A stretch of 64,000 bases of DNA from Strigops habroptila (lineage: Eukaryota; Chordata; Aves; Psittaciformes; Psittacidae), in assembly GCF_004027225.2 (NCBI RefSeq), contig NC_044277.2:85944283-86008282 (forward strand). The letters run 5' to 3'. The position numbers and the translations under genes are program-made. Under the pieces are notes generated by a model. That model saw only the letters and a list, made by a program, of their open reading frames with translations, was not told the origin of the DNA and made no database searches. Shown here piece by piece: positions 36,941-49,050 of this stretch. Position 1 is the first letter of the stretch. Every line of letters begins with the position of its first letter.

Positions 36941-37060
36941 TCAAGTTGGAAGGGATCAAGAGGTCCCTAGTCCCACCACCTCCTCTCATAGCAGGATCAG
37001 CTATGGGGTCAGATCAGGATGTGCAGGGCTTTATCCAGATGCTGCAGGGGATTTTCAGCT
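36941..37060 (-). mobile_element. CR1 3'-end fragment, antisense
   Basis: The plus strand reads AAGTTGGAAGGGATCAAGAG then GGTCCCTAGTCCCACC, CATAGCAGGATCAGCTA and GATGTGCAGGGCTTTATCCA. This is the order seen in the reverse complement of avian CR1 3' ends ('ttggaagggacctctggagatcatctagtccaacccc...agcagggtcacctagagcaggtt...aggccttgtccag'). The element is therefore on the minus strand and 5'-truncated. The terminal simple repeat is not recognisable. Confidence 0.7.
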
Positions 37061-37769
37061 CAGGAGGGCCGGGTGAGTTCTGTGAGAGCTAGATGTGAGG
37101 CAAGATAAATAGAAAGAAAGAGGAATAAGTTGAAAATGGTAAAAAGGACTAAACCACTTGGGGAACAGGCAGAAAAGCCTGTACTTATTTCAATGTGTTC
37201 TCTGATCCTGACTGAACCAAAGACATCTGACTTTCCCCGTTCTTCTGATGTTGGCAAACATTAGTGAAACTCACTGGCAAAATGTTCTGTCCCTCCCTGA
37301 TGCTGATTCAAATAGAAGATGACAACCTATTACGTGTATCATTTACTCTGCTGGCAGAGGTCTGTACATCATATGGGGAGAGATGCAGCAGGGGAAGGGT
37401 TCACATCCCTTGTCTGCTGGGGATGTGAGTGTGATGGGGAATGTGGGTGGGTTCATTTATTATCTCAAAACCAGAGAAAATTATTTGTACACTAATTATT
37501 GGAAAAGATGATAGATATTGCAAAGCCAAGCAATCCAACACTGGTAAATGCAGTAACTCAGATTGCTTGGGCAATGTTAATTTGTGCCCAAATCTTGTGC
37601 ACATACATTCTGATGCAACCTTTAATTAACAGTGCATTTTGATGCAACCTATAATTACACGATTACGTACAATTTTTCTTGCAGATCTCCTGACCTATTC
37701 ATTAAAAAAAAAAAAAAAAAAAAAAATTAAAAAAAAAAAAAGAAGGAAAGAGAAAGATCACCACTTAAG
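37061..37769. other. Intergenic sequence with an A-rich tract
   Basis: No gene is seen. An interrupted A tract (A22-TT-A11 type) occupies 37704-37741. An imperfect tandem duplication of about 28 bases lies at 37606-37660, with TGATGCAACCT repeated. Nothing else is supported. Confidence 0.6.
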
Positions 37770-38090
37770 AAGCCCCGATTCTCAGCAGGATTTAGGCACT
37801 TAAAATACCTTTGAGAATCTGGGTCTTAATGAGGAGCAATTCAATATTTTGTTTTTTCCTTGTTCAGTATGGAGCCCCATGACTTATTTAATACACTATC
37901 TTCAAACCCTGCTCTCAAGAACTAATGATTAATGTCCTCACGGGATTTCTTGTAATTCTCCCCTATGAAGTATCCAAGTGTTTCACAGATATTAATGCAT
38001 TTATTTTCACAGTGTCTCCATGAGGGGAAGGTTTATTACCTTCTTTTCATATTGGGAAACTCAAAGGCAGATGGGTTATGGTGAAAACAA
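37770..38090 (-). repeat. Ancient MIR/L2-like interspersed repeat, copy A
   Basis: The 3' half reads AAGTGTTTCACAGATATTAA, CATTTATTTTCACAGTGTCT, CCATGAGGGGAAGG, TTATTACC and GGGAAACTCAAAGGCAGA. This parallels the reverse complement of MIR/L2 cores ('agtgctttacaaatattaactcatttaatcctcacaacacccctatgaggtaggtattatta...gaggaaactgaggcaca'). The 5' half (ATTCAATATTTTGTTTTTTC onward, from 37838) is shared with a second copy at 59445-59690. The two appear to be members of one old family. Confidence 0.5.
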
Positions 38091-39127
38091 TGAAGTTTTG
38101 AGTACTTGCAGCTCCCAGCAGTTTAGCATTCTTGAGCGTGGTGCACCATTTTGTATTTTCAAAGCACAGCTCCTGTTCGCAACTGTGAATGTGCAGTGCT
38201 TTTATAGATCAGACTCCAGAGTCTCTAGGCAGGCACTCACAAAATGAGACAAATGCAACTGGAATAACATCATATGGTGTTTTGAGGAGGAGACATCACT
38301 CTTCATCACACACACAGAAGCCTGACATCACTCTTGGGCAAAATGATGGAACAGCTGATGCAGCAGTGGATTAATAAAGAATTAAAACTAGGTAAGATAA
38401 TTAGAGCCAGTTAACCTGGATTTAAGGAAAATAAACTTTGTCACACTGCCATTTTTTTATTATTTTCTTTTGTAATGAGGTTATGAATTTGGTTAATGAA
38501 GACAATTAACTGGTGTAGACTGTTAGTGACTGTACAGTAAGAAAGATAAACCCAAGCTAGTTCTACCCTAACTTGGTCCAGGTTGTGAACAGATGTTATA
38601 TTCTGGACACAGCTGTGCCACCAGAAGAATTTACATCTGCCAGCTGCTTGTGACCATTTCCTAGCTAGAAATTAGTTCCCCTTCCAATCTGCCCGCAGAG
38701 CAGTTCCTCCATGCACCCCCTACTTTACAGTAGGGTAAATGAATGAAGTTCACCCAGACCAGCAACTCCAACTGCATAACCTTCTCCTGATCACTTTCCT
38801 TGAGGGGGGTCCAGGAGCTTACCCAGATACTTCTATACCTGCCAGCAGCCAGCCCGTTGACTTTCTAAGTAATGATTTTAATTCTCTGGAGAAGCAGTGA
38901 CACCCCTTAACTCTTCTTCCAGTTTCCCACCTCATTTGTGAGTCACCCACCGCTACAATTAACAAGACAGTCTTGTACAGGGAACAGCCTTCTTTGCAGT
39001 AAGGTGACCCACATGTGAAGCAGGTCTATCCTGTTCACTGGATAAAGTAAGCACTCAGTGGAAAAAAACAGTAGGTAGTCATATAATTAAAGGCTTTTCT
39101 TACTGTACATACACAAATATTATACAT

Positions 39128-39160
39128 TTTATATATATATATGTATGTACATATAACACA
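39128..39160. repeat. TA-rich microsatellite
   Basis: ATATATATATATATGTATGT followed by ACATATA, an alternating purine-pyrimidine stretch of about 33 bases in intergenic DNA. Confidence 0.85.
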
Positions 39161-39480
39161 TAGCCATTATGTGAACACACAGAGAGGCTAAATTAGATTT
39201 ACACAAGCTGCTTTACCTTGTGTAATTTCTGTCTTTCAAGTGCTTCATTTTGCATTCTTCGTGGTGTTTTAATGTAGGGCTTTTCTCTGTGTGTATACAT
39301 TAAAACAATGCAAAAAACCTAATGAGTGCTTACACAAGACAAGTTCTACAGTGTGCATAATTTTTAGACAGAAATTGTTTGAATACCTTAATGGAATGTA
39401 GTGTAATCAAGTAGGAATAATCAAGTAGGAATTAAGTCAGTCCAGTGGCTTTTTTATTTTAAAGAGATCTTCAAATACTA

Positions 39481-39524
39481 GAATTAAATAAATTAAATTA
39501 AATGAACAATTAAATTAAATTAAA
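39481..39524. repeat. Pentanucleotide repeat, TTAAA type
   Basis: Imperfect reiteration of AATTAAATAAATTAAATTAA with one interruption (GAACAA). Confidence 0.85.
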
Positions 39525-40477
39525 CAGGCTTTGAGCTGGATTTCTGCTTCAAAAGACCAAAGGCTCTACAGCATTCATTTTAAATTCCCTTGGTCATAAG
39601 ATGGTAGCCAAACATCTGATGTTGAAAAATCACTTAGTGCAAATATATGTGTATTTTCTGCATCCTCCTCTAAGGCTGCTGACAGATTCTTAACAGAAAT
39701 AGTGCGACTGGAATAGTAATACTTAGTTCAGGAGCAAGATGGGTGGATTTTCACCTATAATGGGAATCACAACCTGCTACATGCAGATGCTTGCTGTCAC
39801 TTTTACTGTATAACTCAGTTTCTAAAGGGAAAGCAAAAACCAAAAAGTACCTAACATATTTCTTAAGGATTATCAGAGGAAAGGAATCAGGACATCCTGA
39901 GGGAACTCAGTGACTCAGAGACCAGTCCTCAGACAGGTAGTTTACACCTTGCATGCAGACTAACTGTGCAAGCATGTGTATATATTACAGAAAACAACCA
40001 AATAAATGTAAGGATGGCAACTCAAAGCCTAATTACCTAAAATGTATGAATCACCAAATTCCAATCTTGCAGGACCTAACTGGAATATTTAATAAAAAGG
40101 GAGACTTATTTTCACATTAAATATTTCTCTTTATTTTTTTTTTCTTTACACCTAGAGAAGAGACATGCTCGGTGAGGAGTGTTTCTTTGCATGCCTGCTC
40201 CTATATTGTATGTACAAACTCAGACTCACCTAGTGTCCAAACAGTTTTGCCATGAGTCCGTGCTTACATGGGCTGGGAGCAAGCTTCAATGTACAACAGC
40301 AAGACTTGAGCCTGCAACACCATCCCAAACTGGATGTTACCTGTGGAGAGGCTGAGAAGGGGCAAAGTCTTGATTAAACCGTGTTGTGTAGGCACGTGAT
40401 GCGGACATGACTACATTCATCTATTTACACGTTCCTTGGCACTCACCGCTGCTTGCACCCTGCTAGTCATGCTCACA

Positions 40478-40534
40478 GTTGGACTAGATGATCATTTTAG
40501 GTCCCTTCTAACTAAACTATTCTATTCTATTCTT
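40478..40534 (+). mobile_element. CR1 LINE 3' terminus, sense
   Basis: GTTGGACTAGATGATCATTT, then AGGTCCCTTCTAACTAAAC, then TATTCTATTCTATTCT is the 3' end of an avian CR1 with its terminal short repeat. The match is near-consensus, so it is younger than the other CR1 pieces here. The 5' extent is unclear; upstream I no longer recognise CR1. Such short, severely 5'-truncated copies are usual for the family. This is the clearest indicator of a bird genome in the window. Confidence 0.88.
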
Positions 40535-43500
40535 TATCACAGGCAGGAATTACTGGGATACCCTGCACAGACCTTGCTAATTTGATCTACACAGGTGTGG
40601 CCCTCTCCCACTTCCTGTCCACAGCAGGCATCTGCACCAGTGGCTCACAGCTCAGCTCATGGTTCTCCTAAAGAAATCCTTTCAAAAATTTCAAGAAGAG
40701 CATATTCTCTATTCTCTGCATACAAAACAAGCATGACTGTGCACATATGGTTTAAGAGGGAAATAAGAGCATTAATTAGTTCAAGTTGGAGAAAGAGCAT
40801 GTTGATTTTGCTCAAGAAAATTGTTACAAAACAAAATAATGGCCTTAAAAGGGAAAGAAAGAGGTTGGGGGAAAAATCATAACACAATATTTAATATTTT
40901 TGTTGTATTTTCTATCAACATTTGAAGATTTGAGAGATAAAAGGCTTGCACTGCCAGAGTTAGACAGTTTGTAGCTACCTGGAACCCAGGCCAGCTTGTG
41001 CAAATACAGCTCTGCAGTGTGGTCAGCCCGGCAGACTTTGTCTTTCCAGGCGTAACCACTGATTTATACCTTACCCCACAAAGGTCAAAACTCCCTTTAC
41101 AGCATGTTAGTAACATTGTCTCGAGCTGTTAGCCTCTACTCTGGAAATACCAAGTACTTCTTTCATAATGCTCTTTTTTACCTCATTTTATGCAGCCTAA
41201 AATCAAGGAGTCCATGAACTTTTGCAGTTAAAAAAAAAAAAAAAGGAAAAAAAAAGGAGGGAGGTGGCTCCATTCATCCAATGGGCTCTGTATTTTACAC
41301 TCCTAGAGCTCCAGAACCTGCTGCATCTGAAGTAAAGAGTGAAATTCCAGCTAGTTTTCCTCTGGACTGGTAGAGTCTGGCTGGTACATGCATCTTGACA
41401 GGACATTTGCCCAGTACACGCCCAGCATATCTGAGGAAAGGTGAGAGGCATCAGCCATACCAAGTACACTGCACCAAATGACCCATTGCAGACTTGCCCA
41501 GCCTTTTCTTCCCCTCTGCTGCCCAGGGAGGATGCTGCATCTGAGGAATCTGAAAATACAAAACAGTCAGGAAAGTTCCTCTGCAGCTGGAGACATCTGC
41601 TAGAAGGGAAAAGCTGCCAGCAGCAGCCAGAGAATGAGAGGTTACACCAGGATTGAGAAGAAATGCTATGAAGGGAGGAGTCAGCTGGGAATAAACACCT
41701 GGCTTGGGAGATTTGGCTTTAAAAAAAAAAAAAAGGCAACAGCAAATTGTAAACAGTATTATGAAGAAACAAACCTGGTATAGAATGACAGGGGAAAGGG
41801 AAATTAGACTTTCATCCGTACAAGGCTTCTGTTTGTGTTGATAAAAGAACAGAGGGTCAATGACGAGCAGCTTTTGTTGTGGCTTTTCTCTGTTTCCCCA
41901 TACCCGCTCATCTGGTGCAAGGGTGGTCAGCCAGCAGAACAGGCAATGCCAATGGCCTCAGTCAGCAAGGAGGAGGCTAGTTTTTGCTCACAAACCTGTG
42001 TTTCTTCTGTTCAAGCAAACATTCATACCAGAGATTCAGCCATCTTCCGCAGGAATTCATCAACTGAGCAATAAATTTAAGGCAACTACCATTTAAAAAG
42101 TAAAGAAGTCTGTACTGGTGGCTGCAGATGTAAATTGTTCACACCTGTGACCATGTCATGGCAGAACATCAAAGGCTTCCACCAGTTTTGTGGCTGTTTG
42201 GAACGAGATAGGCAGCAACCCAAAGCCTACCTTGGCAAAAGCCTCCCATGTTGCGCAGCTTGGCTGTCCTGCCAAATATCTGAGGCAGGATATTTCTTAT
42301 CTCCAGCTCATTTCCATAGGGATCAAGTGTTCCTGGCCATTTGGATTTTGATAAAAGTCTCTGTGTGGTTATTAGCTTTAATACTATTCCTGGGCTGTAG
42401 GCAGGAGGGAGGTTGTTGGGCTAGTTTCACAGTGATGTTGACCTATTCGTGATCTATTCAGTGTCAAACGGTTATTCTGACCAGGCATCTCACTGGCTCC
42501 TGCTTATTTTCATAAGCTTACCTGGAGCAGGAGATTCAGCTGCTTCTCTGAAACACACTTCTGTGATTAAGAATCCAGTGGTAAGAGATGAAGACATACT
42601 TGTACAATTATGCAGCAATTCTCTGTTAACCCCTCTCAATTATTTTTAAAAGCATGTTGCTATGGGAAAATGCTCCTGGAATCGGTTATTTTAAAGTTTT
42701 TTTCTTGGATACTTAAAACGATCCTTCCATTATTTTCAGATTTGAGGACAAACCTTTATCCAGTTAGTGAGCATAGATGCAAAGTATGTTCTTCACTCTG
42801 CTGGGAATGGAGTGTCCTACCCACTGCTCCAAGACCTCAGAGCAAGCCAGTGCAGTGCCTAATGAGCATTAGCCTACATTAAAAAAGGAAGAAGATTATA
42901 GATAGTAAGATTTAAAGTTCAGGACGAAGTATCTTTTCCTCATTTTATTAGAAGTGGACAAAGTAGGAACAGTACAAAGCTAATAATTACTTCTTTTACA
43001 AACACAAATAGAGGAACAGAGTCCAAGTTGGGTGAAATTCAGAGGCTGCTGTTTTCTTTAAGTGAATTTAGTTAAAACCCCTGTGAGCTTTAGATCACAC
43101 TTGACTTTTTCTTTTCATTGCATGAGGCACAGACTCCTGAGCTGTGACTGATACTAGGCATTTACATTCCTCCCATTTTTGGAGTTGGCTGCTACTATCA
43201 TGGAAAACATTCGTGTCAGCTTCACCTTTTTGCAAAACAGTCAGCATTTGGTTTGGCTGAACAAAAAAATATTTTGGAATGGACCTCAGTGACCTTCTGC
43301 AAATTGATAGCCAGCTTGCAACAGGCAAAGCTGAGTCACCAGTTGTGCAGGGTTGAAATCCAATCCAGACATCTGTAGCGAGCGTATCTTGCATTGCCAG
43401 TGTAATTGGTGTTGTGACGTTCTCAAGTTTTAAAAAGGTTTTGAAGAGCCTCTGGTCAGATTTTGATTGGATACTGTACGTTACACATAACCTCTGGGAG

Positions 43501-46500
43501 GACGTGAATTTAGACTTCTACTCTGTAAACTTCAGGTATTTGGGTTCTCTTCTTTTATATGCATTTTCTCAGGAAATTTCCAGTTCCTCAGAGGGAAGGA
43601 AATTCTGAGTTTCTCCAAATTCACACTCTTCTGATGGATTCAATTAGGTTCTTTCAGACCACTGAAGAAAACGAGCAATTCACTTTCTTTTATTAACACA
43701 TCTATTCCTTGCAGGCTTTCTGACACAGTTTTGATGAAGACCACAGTGCTTGCAACTTCCTTTTTAAATCCAGTCTAATATCACAGGGAAATTTAAGTTC
43801 TTCTGTGATGGGGTGTAAGGACTGTGTCGCTAATTTGACTGTACATTTTAGGGTCTTTACTGAACTTCTGAGCCTCCTTCAACTTCCCACATCAAGTACA
43901 GTGCAACAAAAGTTTTCAGAAGGTGAAGTGCTTTGCTGCTGGTAGGCTGTTTTACTGGGCAGAGGGGAGCAAGCCCCTGTGTAACACTTTACATTTCATG
44001 TCCCAAAGTGTAACCTCTCCTTTAAACATTAAATTCAGTTCTGTTTTCAGATTTTATCAACATTTTTAAGAGTAAATACTGGGTAAATACTTTCTGCAAG
44101 AGGTTCCTTGTGTGCCAAGTTCCCAGCTTACAGCCTTCCCTGACAGCCCGACTGCAAGTGTCAGCTGCAGGTTGCCATTTCAGAAGCTGCATCATAATAT
44201 TATTCTCAATAATTGGTAAGTTTTAGCTTTAGCAGGAATAATACAAATCCTGTAACCATCTTCTATAATCCACTGAATGCTCCAGGAGCCTTCATGCTGT
44301 TACCCACACACAGCAGGCACGGAACCAGTTGTACTTTAATAAGAAAGTGCTGTAATTTTGCCCACCACAGTTTAGTCAATTTTTTCATCTTTTTTTTTTT
44401 TTTTTTCCTGGAAACTTCCCTTGTGGTTTTAAGAGTCATGATTTCCATTATCTCATTTTAAACAAATGAGGTTGAGTATTTGTTGCGACTTTTTGAAACA
44501 CCAGGGTCACAGTCAGCTTGCACACAAAGCAGCTGAAGAGAGTTTTAAGTATACATCTCCCTTATGGATTTATTTTCATCTTGTTCAGCATAATGGCAGT
44601 GTAGATCATCTTTTTTTTGGTATAAAATATAGTACTTAACATTTCCATGAGGACTTCACTATTTTCCTTCCTGGAATTCAGAAAACTTAATGTATCACTG
44701 ACTTTCTTCATTCGCTTTGAAGAATCTCATCTGTTTTGTGGTGATATATAAAAGCCTAACCCCTCCAGAATTTGTCTCAAGCATTTTTTGTTTTCCCCAA
44801 AAAAGAGAAGGAACACAAGCAATGAAAAAACTTTTTCTGGGCAATTAGTTACAAGTAATTTGCACCTGAAATACCTACTTAGAGAAACAAAATCTGCTAC
44901 CGTTGGTTTCTGAATAGGGGAATCACTGCTGAAAAAATAAGTCAAACCAGGGCAAACAGAGAGAAAAGCTATGTTTTCCAGAGCTACAGATATAGCAAAA
45001 CATAAATTATGGCTGATGAAGTACCTCCAAACCCCAAACAGGCAATTAGCATTTGATTGCAGTCACTGGTGGCGGGGGACATTTTGAGCAATATCCAAAA
45101 TCCCTTGCCTTTCCAAAATGTAGTTTAAATGCAGTATAGATGCCTGTAGGTGGGAGCCTAGTATACCTCTGCAACCAAGGGTAAGAGTTGGACATCTCCA
45201 GAGAGCAATGAAGAGTGTACAGAGCTATGTACAGAGCTATGTGCCTTACATCAATTGCTGCATGTCTGTCTACACTAATCCTTTTAAATGAGCCATGTTA
45301 GCATGGTTAACCTTAAAATATATGCTTCTCTTTTGTATTCTTTAAGGAGACAGAATAGCGTAGGATTGCAGGATTGTAAGAAAAATGCGCCTTTGAAAAA
45401 TCTAAAATATTCTGCTACAATGAATTATTTTGCTGGCTTTACACATGAAATGTATTTTTCATCAAGGCCTAGGATGCGTCAAGGTAGAAAAATCCTGCCC
45501 CTTAGCTATTGATTGTACTGGAAAAGTGACTTCTCTGATTCCTTCCAAGATGAACCCCAAAAAGACCTAGACAGCAAAGGGAGGTGACACCGTCCATCCC
45601 TTGTGTCTTGACACAAGGGAGACTTGGGTAAGGATCTGTGAAACTAAGGGCTCCCACTTTATTCTCCTCACCTGCTCTCCTTGGCAAGAGGATTCCCACC
45701 AGGCAGCAGGAGCATTGAGCAGATACAGGGTCATTTTGCTTTGCCTTGGACTGCGAGGAGAAAAGGGGCTACATCTGCTCACTCAGGGACATGGTGCAGG
45801 ACGAGAGGAAGCAGCAAGGAGAGAAAAGCCTTGTTCAAGTGCAGACACAGTGACCTCCTCCAGATTTTCACTATTTTTATTCTTCACTTTTTAGGGAGGG
45901 GTGAGAGAAGCCAGAGCATGCCCGGGGGATCTTCAGCTTGGTCTTTACTACTAAGAGTCAGCTGATACCCTGGGGAGAGATCTGCCTGAAATCCCTCCGA
46001 GGCTATCAGGAGTCTGTATTCCTTTAGGCCTAAAGGAAACAAGTTTTTAAGAATCTCTGGAGAAAGTGTGAAAAATGACATTCAGCTATTTAACTGTATG
46101 TCCTTCCGGATAGTAGCAGGACCTCCTGCTCACAGAGACATTATGGCAGTGAATTTTCATCCATTATACACAGCTTGGGAAGACACAATGTGCTGAAAGA
46201 CCTTGACTCTCCACCAGAGTCCACGTACAAAAAACCCCCTGCTTTTACTTCCAGATAACTAATAGGTGGTAATTAATAGGATCAGTCTGTAAAATCCTCC
46301 TTGGGGCTTGATCCGAAAATGATTCAATACCATGTGTTTTACTGGGTGTACATGGCATGCAGATATTCAACACATTGGTTGCAATTGCCTGGAAACAACC
46401 AATTTTTATTTTATTTTTTTTTCCTGAGAGGGGAAAAAAGTGTCTATTGACTAAATTCTCCATCATAATTTTAACGTTTAATCCTCAAGGTCTGAGCAAT

Positions 46501-48179
46501 TACTTTCCCTTTTCCTTTGATATCCGATGCCCTCCAGCTGAGTTGTAGATTAGCAGACATAGGTGCTAAATTTAGTAGAATTAGCGTGCATAAGTACTAA
46601 TTAAACTAGTCATGACAGGCACTGCCTGCAGTGAAGTTACAGGCTTTCCAAGGAGCTGCACTGGGTGCAGAGGCCTTCTGACTGTAATTCCCAGTTCAGT
46701 TACATGGGGTGGAGCGGCACCTTCTCTGTGTTATCTTCTCTGTGAGGTTCAGTGCAAACCTGTAGATGACCAGCGCATACATAGCCTGGAAACAGAGCCA
46801 CACACAGCTGTCCCGAGGAGGAGGTAGCATGGCACTTGGGTTTCCTGCTACCTGGATATAAGTCCAGAATAATATGCCCCCGACCAGGACCACCTCATTT
46901 CTTTGGGGCTCACATGTGGAAGCATCATTCTGCACTGCTTCAGAGGTAGCAGCAGCATGGTGTAACACAGCAGCCGATGTGCTCAGTATGCAAACTAAAC
47001 AGATGATTTCTCTAACTATTCTTACTGCAGATGCAGTCTGGTGTCACTGCATGCAAGTGAGACCTTTATTGGGTTTTTGGGTTTTTTTGCTTCTCACAAA
47101 AGATGGTAAAAATGAAAATTTCTACTCTCATTTGTATAAGAGCAATGACATTCCTTTCAAATGATGCCTTTTAGTGACGCCATGGAAACCTCTGGATTTT
47201 AAAAGGATTTGAACAACATAATTCACTGGGAATTGCAGAACAATTCTGCCGGTGTACCAGGGGAGAGAATTCAACTTGTTCTCCTTGAAAGCAAAAGTAA
47301 TGATCTTAAAACAAATTAACTCCAACAAAAAAAAATTCTTAGTTTGGAGTGGTACTCACTTGAAGTGAAATTTGTGTCTGGTAATGATCTACCACAGAAT
47401 GTACCAATTAAGTCCTGGTTGAGTCCTCAAAATAAGTCTTCAAGATGCATAGTTTTGTGCTGATCCTCTCCATGGGAAAGAATTGCACTCCAAATTCTAT
47501 TTGTTTGGTGAAACTAAGAAAAAGACAGCAAGGCTTCCCATGGGTCCCAAACTTACACTTTCACAGCTCACTCAAGCTGTTGCCGTCTTGTGGAATAATT
47601 AAGGAATGGGTATAAATGTATTTTTGAGGTTTAGTTTGAATGCGTTATCAAGATTTTAATGTGCTGTGTAGCTGTATGCAGCTGTGTATTGTAATTGTAC
47701 CTCTGTGTTAAACTTCCTGATTTATCAGGCACCTTTGCAACAGGCAAAGAAAAACAGCACATCCCTTTTGATCCTTTAAGACAACTTACACTATGCTGTT
47801 AGCAAGAGCAGAAATGGACTTTCAAGTAGCTGGTATCATCAGCCAACTGCAATATGGTGGAGATACCACTGAAATAGATGAGATGAGAACAATATGAGTA
47901 GACACAGCAGGAGTCCCCCCACAGGCCAAGTGGTATTTCATGCAATTGTATGAGTGATCTGTTTGCTTGAAATTTAAGAAGTTAACTTAAACGATAAGCA
48001 CAGTTTATTACAAGTTAACTGACAACTTGAGCTCAATGGATTGATTAGGCTTTGAATATTGCTGTCATCTTCCTTTTGCTTACCAGGCAGATGGAGAAAA
48101 CCTCCTGAAACAAGAGGAAAAAAGCCCCCTGAAACACTTTGGGTTTGCAATAAAGTCAATATTAAGATAAAATGACAGA
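40535..48179. other. Intergenic sequence, no gene identified
   Basis: Across this 7.6 kb I see only small chance open frames, A or T runs (about 41229-41266, 41720-41734, 44389-44407) and a 12-base exact tandem duplication at 45217-45240. No known family, CpG island, splice-bounded exon or RNA gene is recognisable. Unrecognised conserved non-coding elements cannot be excluded by eye. Confidence 0.55.
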
Positions 48180-49050
48180 ACCAGTGGTGGGCTGTGTTGT
48201 GACCTGGAAGGAGTCATTTAGGATGACCTCCCTCTGCTTGGGACCAACGACCACATTCATGATACCGTTGTACTGAATTAAGGTGAAATGACACCAACCA
48301 ACCAGTTTTACAATTTAGTAATACAAAATACAAGGCATATGTTTAGATACAATAACTCAACAATTATTACTTTAACTGTATTAGCAAGTCCCATGCCATG
48401 CGTTTTCACTTAGATCTAGTCAATATTCAGTGAAAAAGAGAGGAAAGGAGAGGAGAGGAGAAGAGAGAAAGAAAAGAGAAGAACTACCACCACCTGTGGA
48501 TCCAGCAATGTCTTGCTGGTCCTCTTCACCCTGGGAGTGGTGGGAGCTCTACCTCTGACCTAAGCCCTGCACTTTTATCTTCATATTCTTTTGGGGTATT
48601 ATCTGTAATTTGCATACGAAGCATAGAGAGGCATTTCTATGATAGTGATGGGCATAGTTTAGTGAGCACATGCACAGTTCCAAAGCTGGGGTTCCCCTGA
48701 GGGTCCTGCAGGTGGTCAGTGTCCCTCATATTGTGGTGTCTGCTTTTCGACTTCATCCTCTGAGTCAGCTCATCCTTAAGTCATCCTTTCACATTCCTGT
48801 GGAGGCTTATCAGCTTTGAACAAAGGGGTCAGAACAATCCTATTTACGCAATATCAATAGCCAACATCCTTGTTATTTGCTTTGTTTACACTTACAGCCT
48901 CCCATGGTCAAATGCAAATGGTGCCCGAGACAAGCCCAGTTTCCTGTTTCTGACTTGCACTATGGAATGTAAGTGGTGTTTGAGACAAGTTCAACATCCA
49001 GGTTCTCACAGGCTGGCCCTAGATCTCTGTTGTACAAGACAGGTATTTTT
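48180..49050. repeat. Possible unclassified dispersed repeat, LTR-like
   Basis: The stretch has a texture unlike its neighbours. A moderately GC-rich segment (GTGACCTGGAAGGAGTCATT onward) is followed by a 53-base purine tract (48431-48483). A segment rich in regulatory-like words comes next, then a diverged internal duplication (TGCAAATGGTGCCCGAGACA near 48919, TGTAAGTGGTGTTTGAGACA near 48968). It might be an old solo LTR or its flank, but I could not find matching termini, a target-site duplication or any retroviral coding sequence. Confidence 0.25.
48431..48483 (+). repeat. Polypurine tract
   Basis: About 53 bases of almost uninterrupted G and A (GAGAGGAAAGGAGAGGAGAG type). It is low-complexity sequence. 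A retroviral polypurine-tract role is possible only if the surrounding region proves to be an LTR element. Confidence 0.85.

Larger units (their letters stand above)
38091..40477. other. Intergenic sequence with short simple repeats
   Basis: No gene is seen. There is a TA-rich microsatellite at 39128-39160, a 14-base exact tandem duplication at 39404-39431, and a TTAAA-type pentanucleotide repeat at 39481-39524. The remainder is unremarkable AT-rich DNA. Confidence 0.6.
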
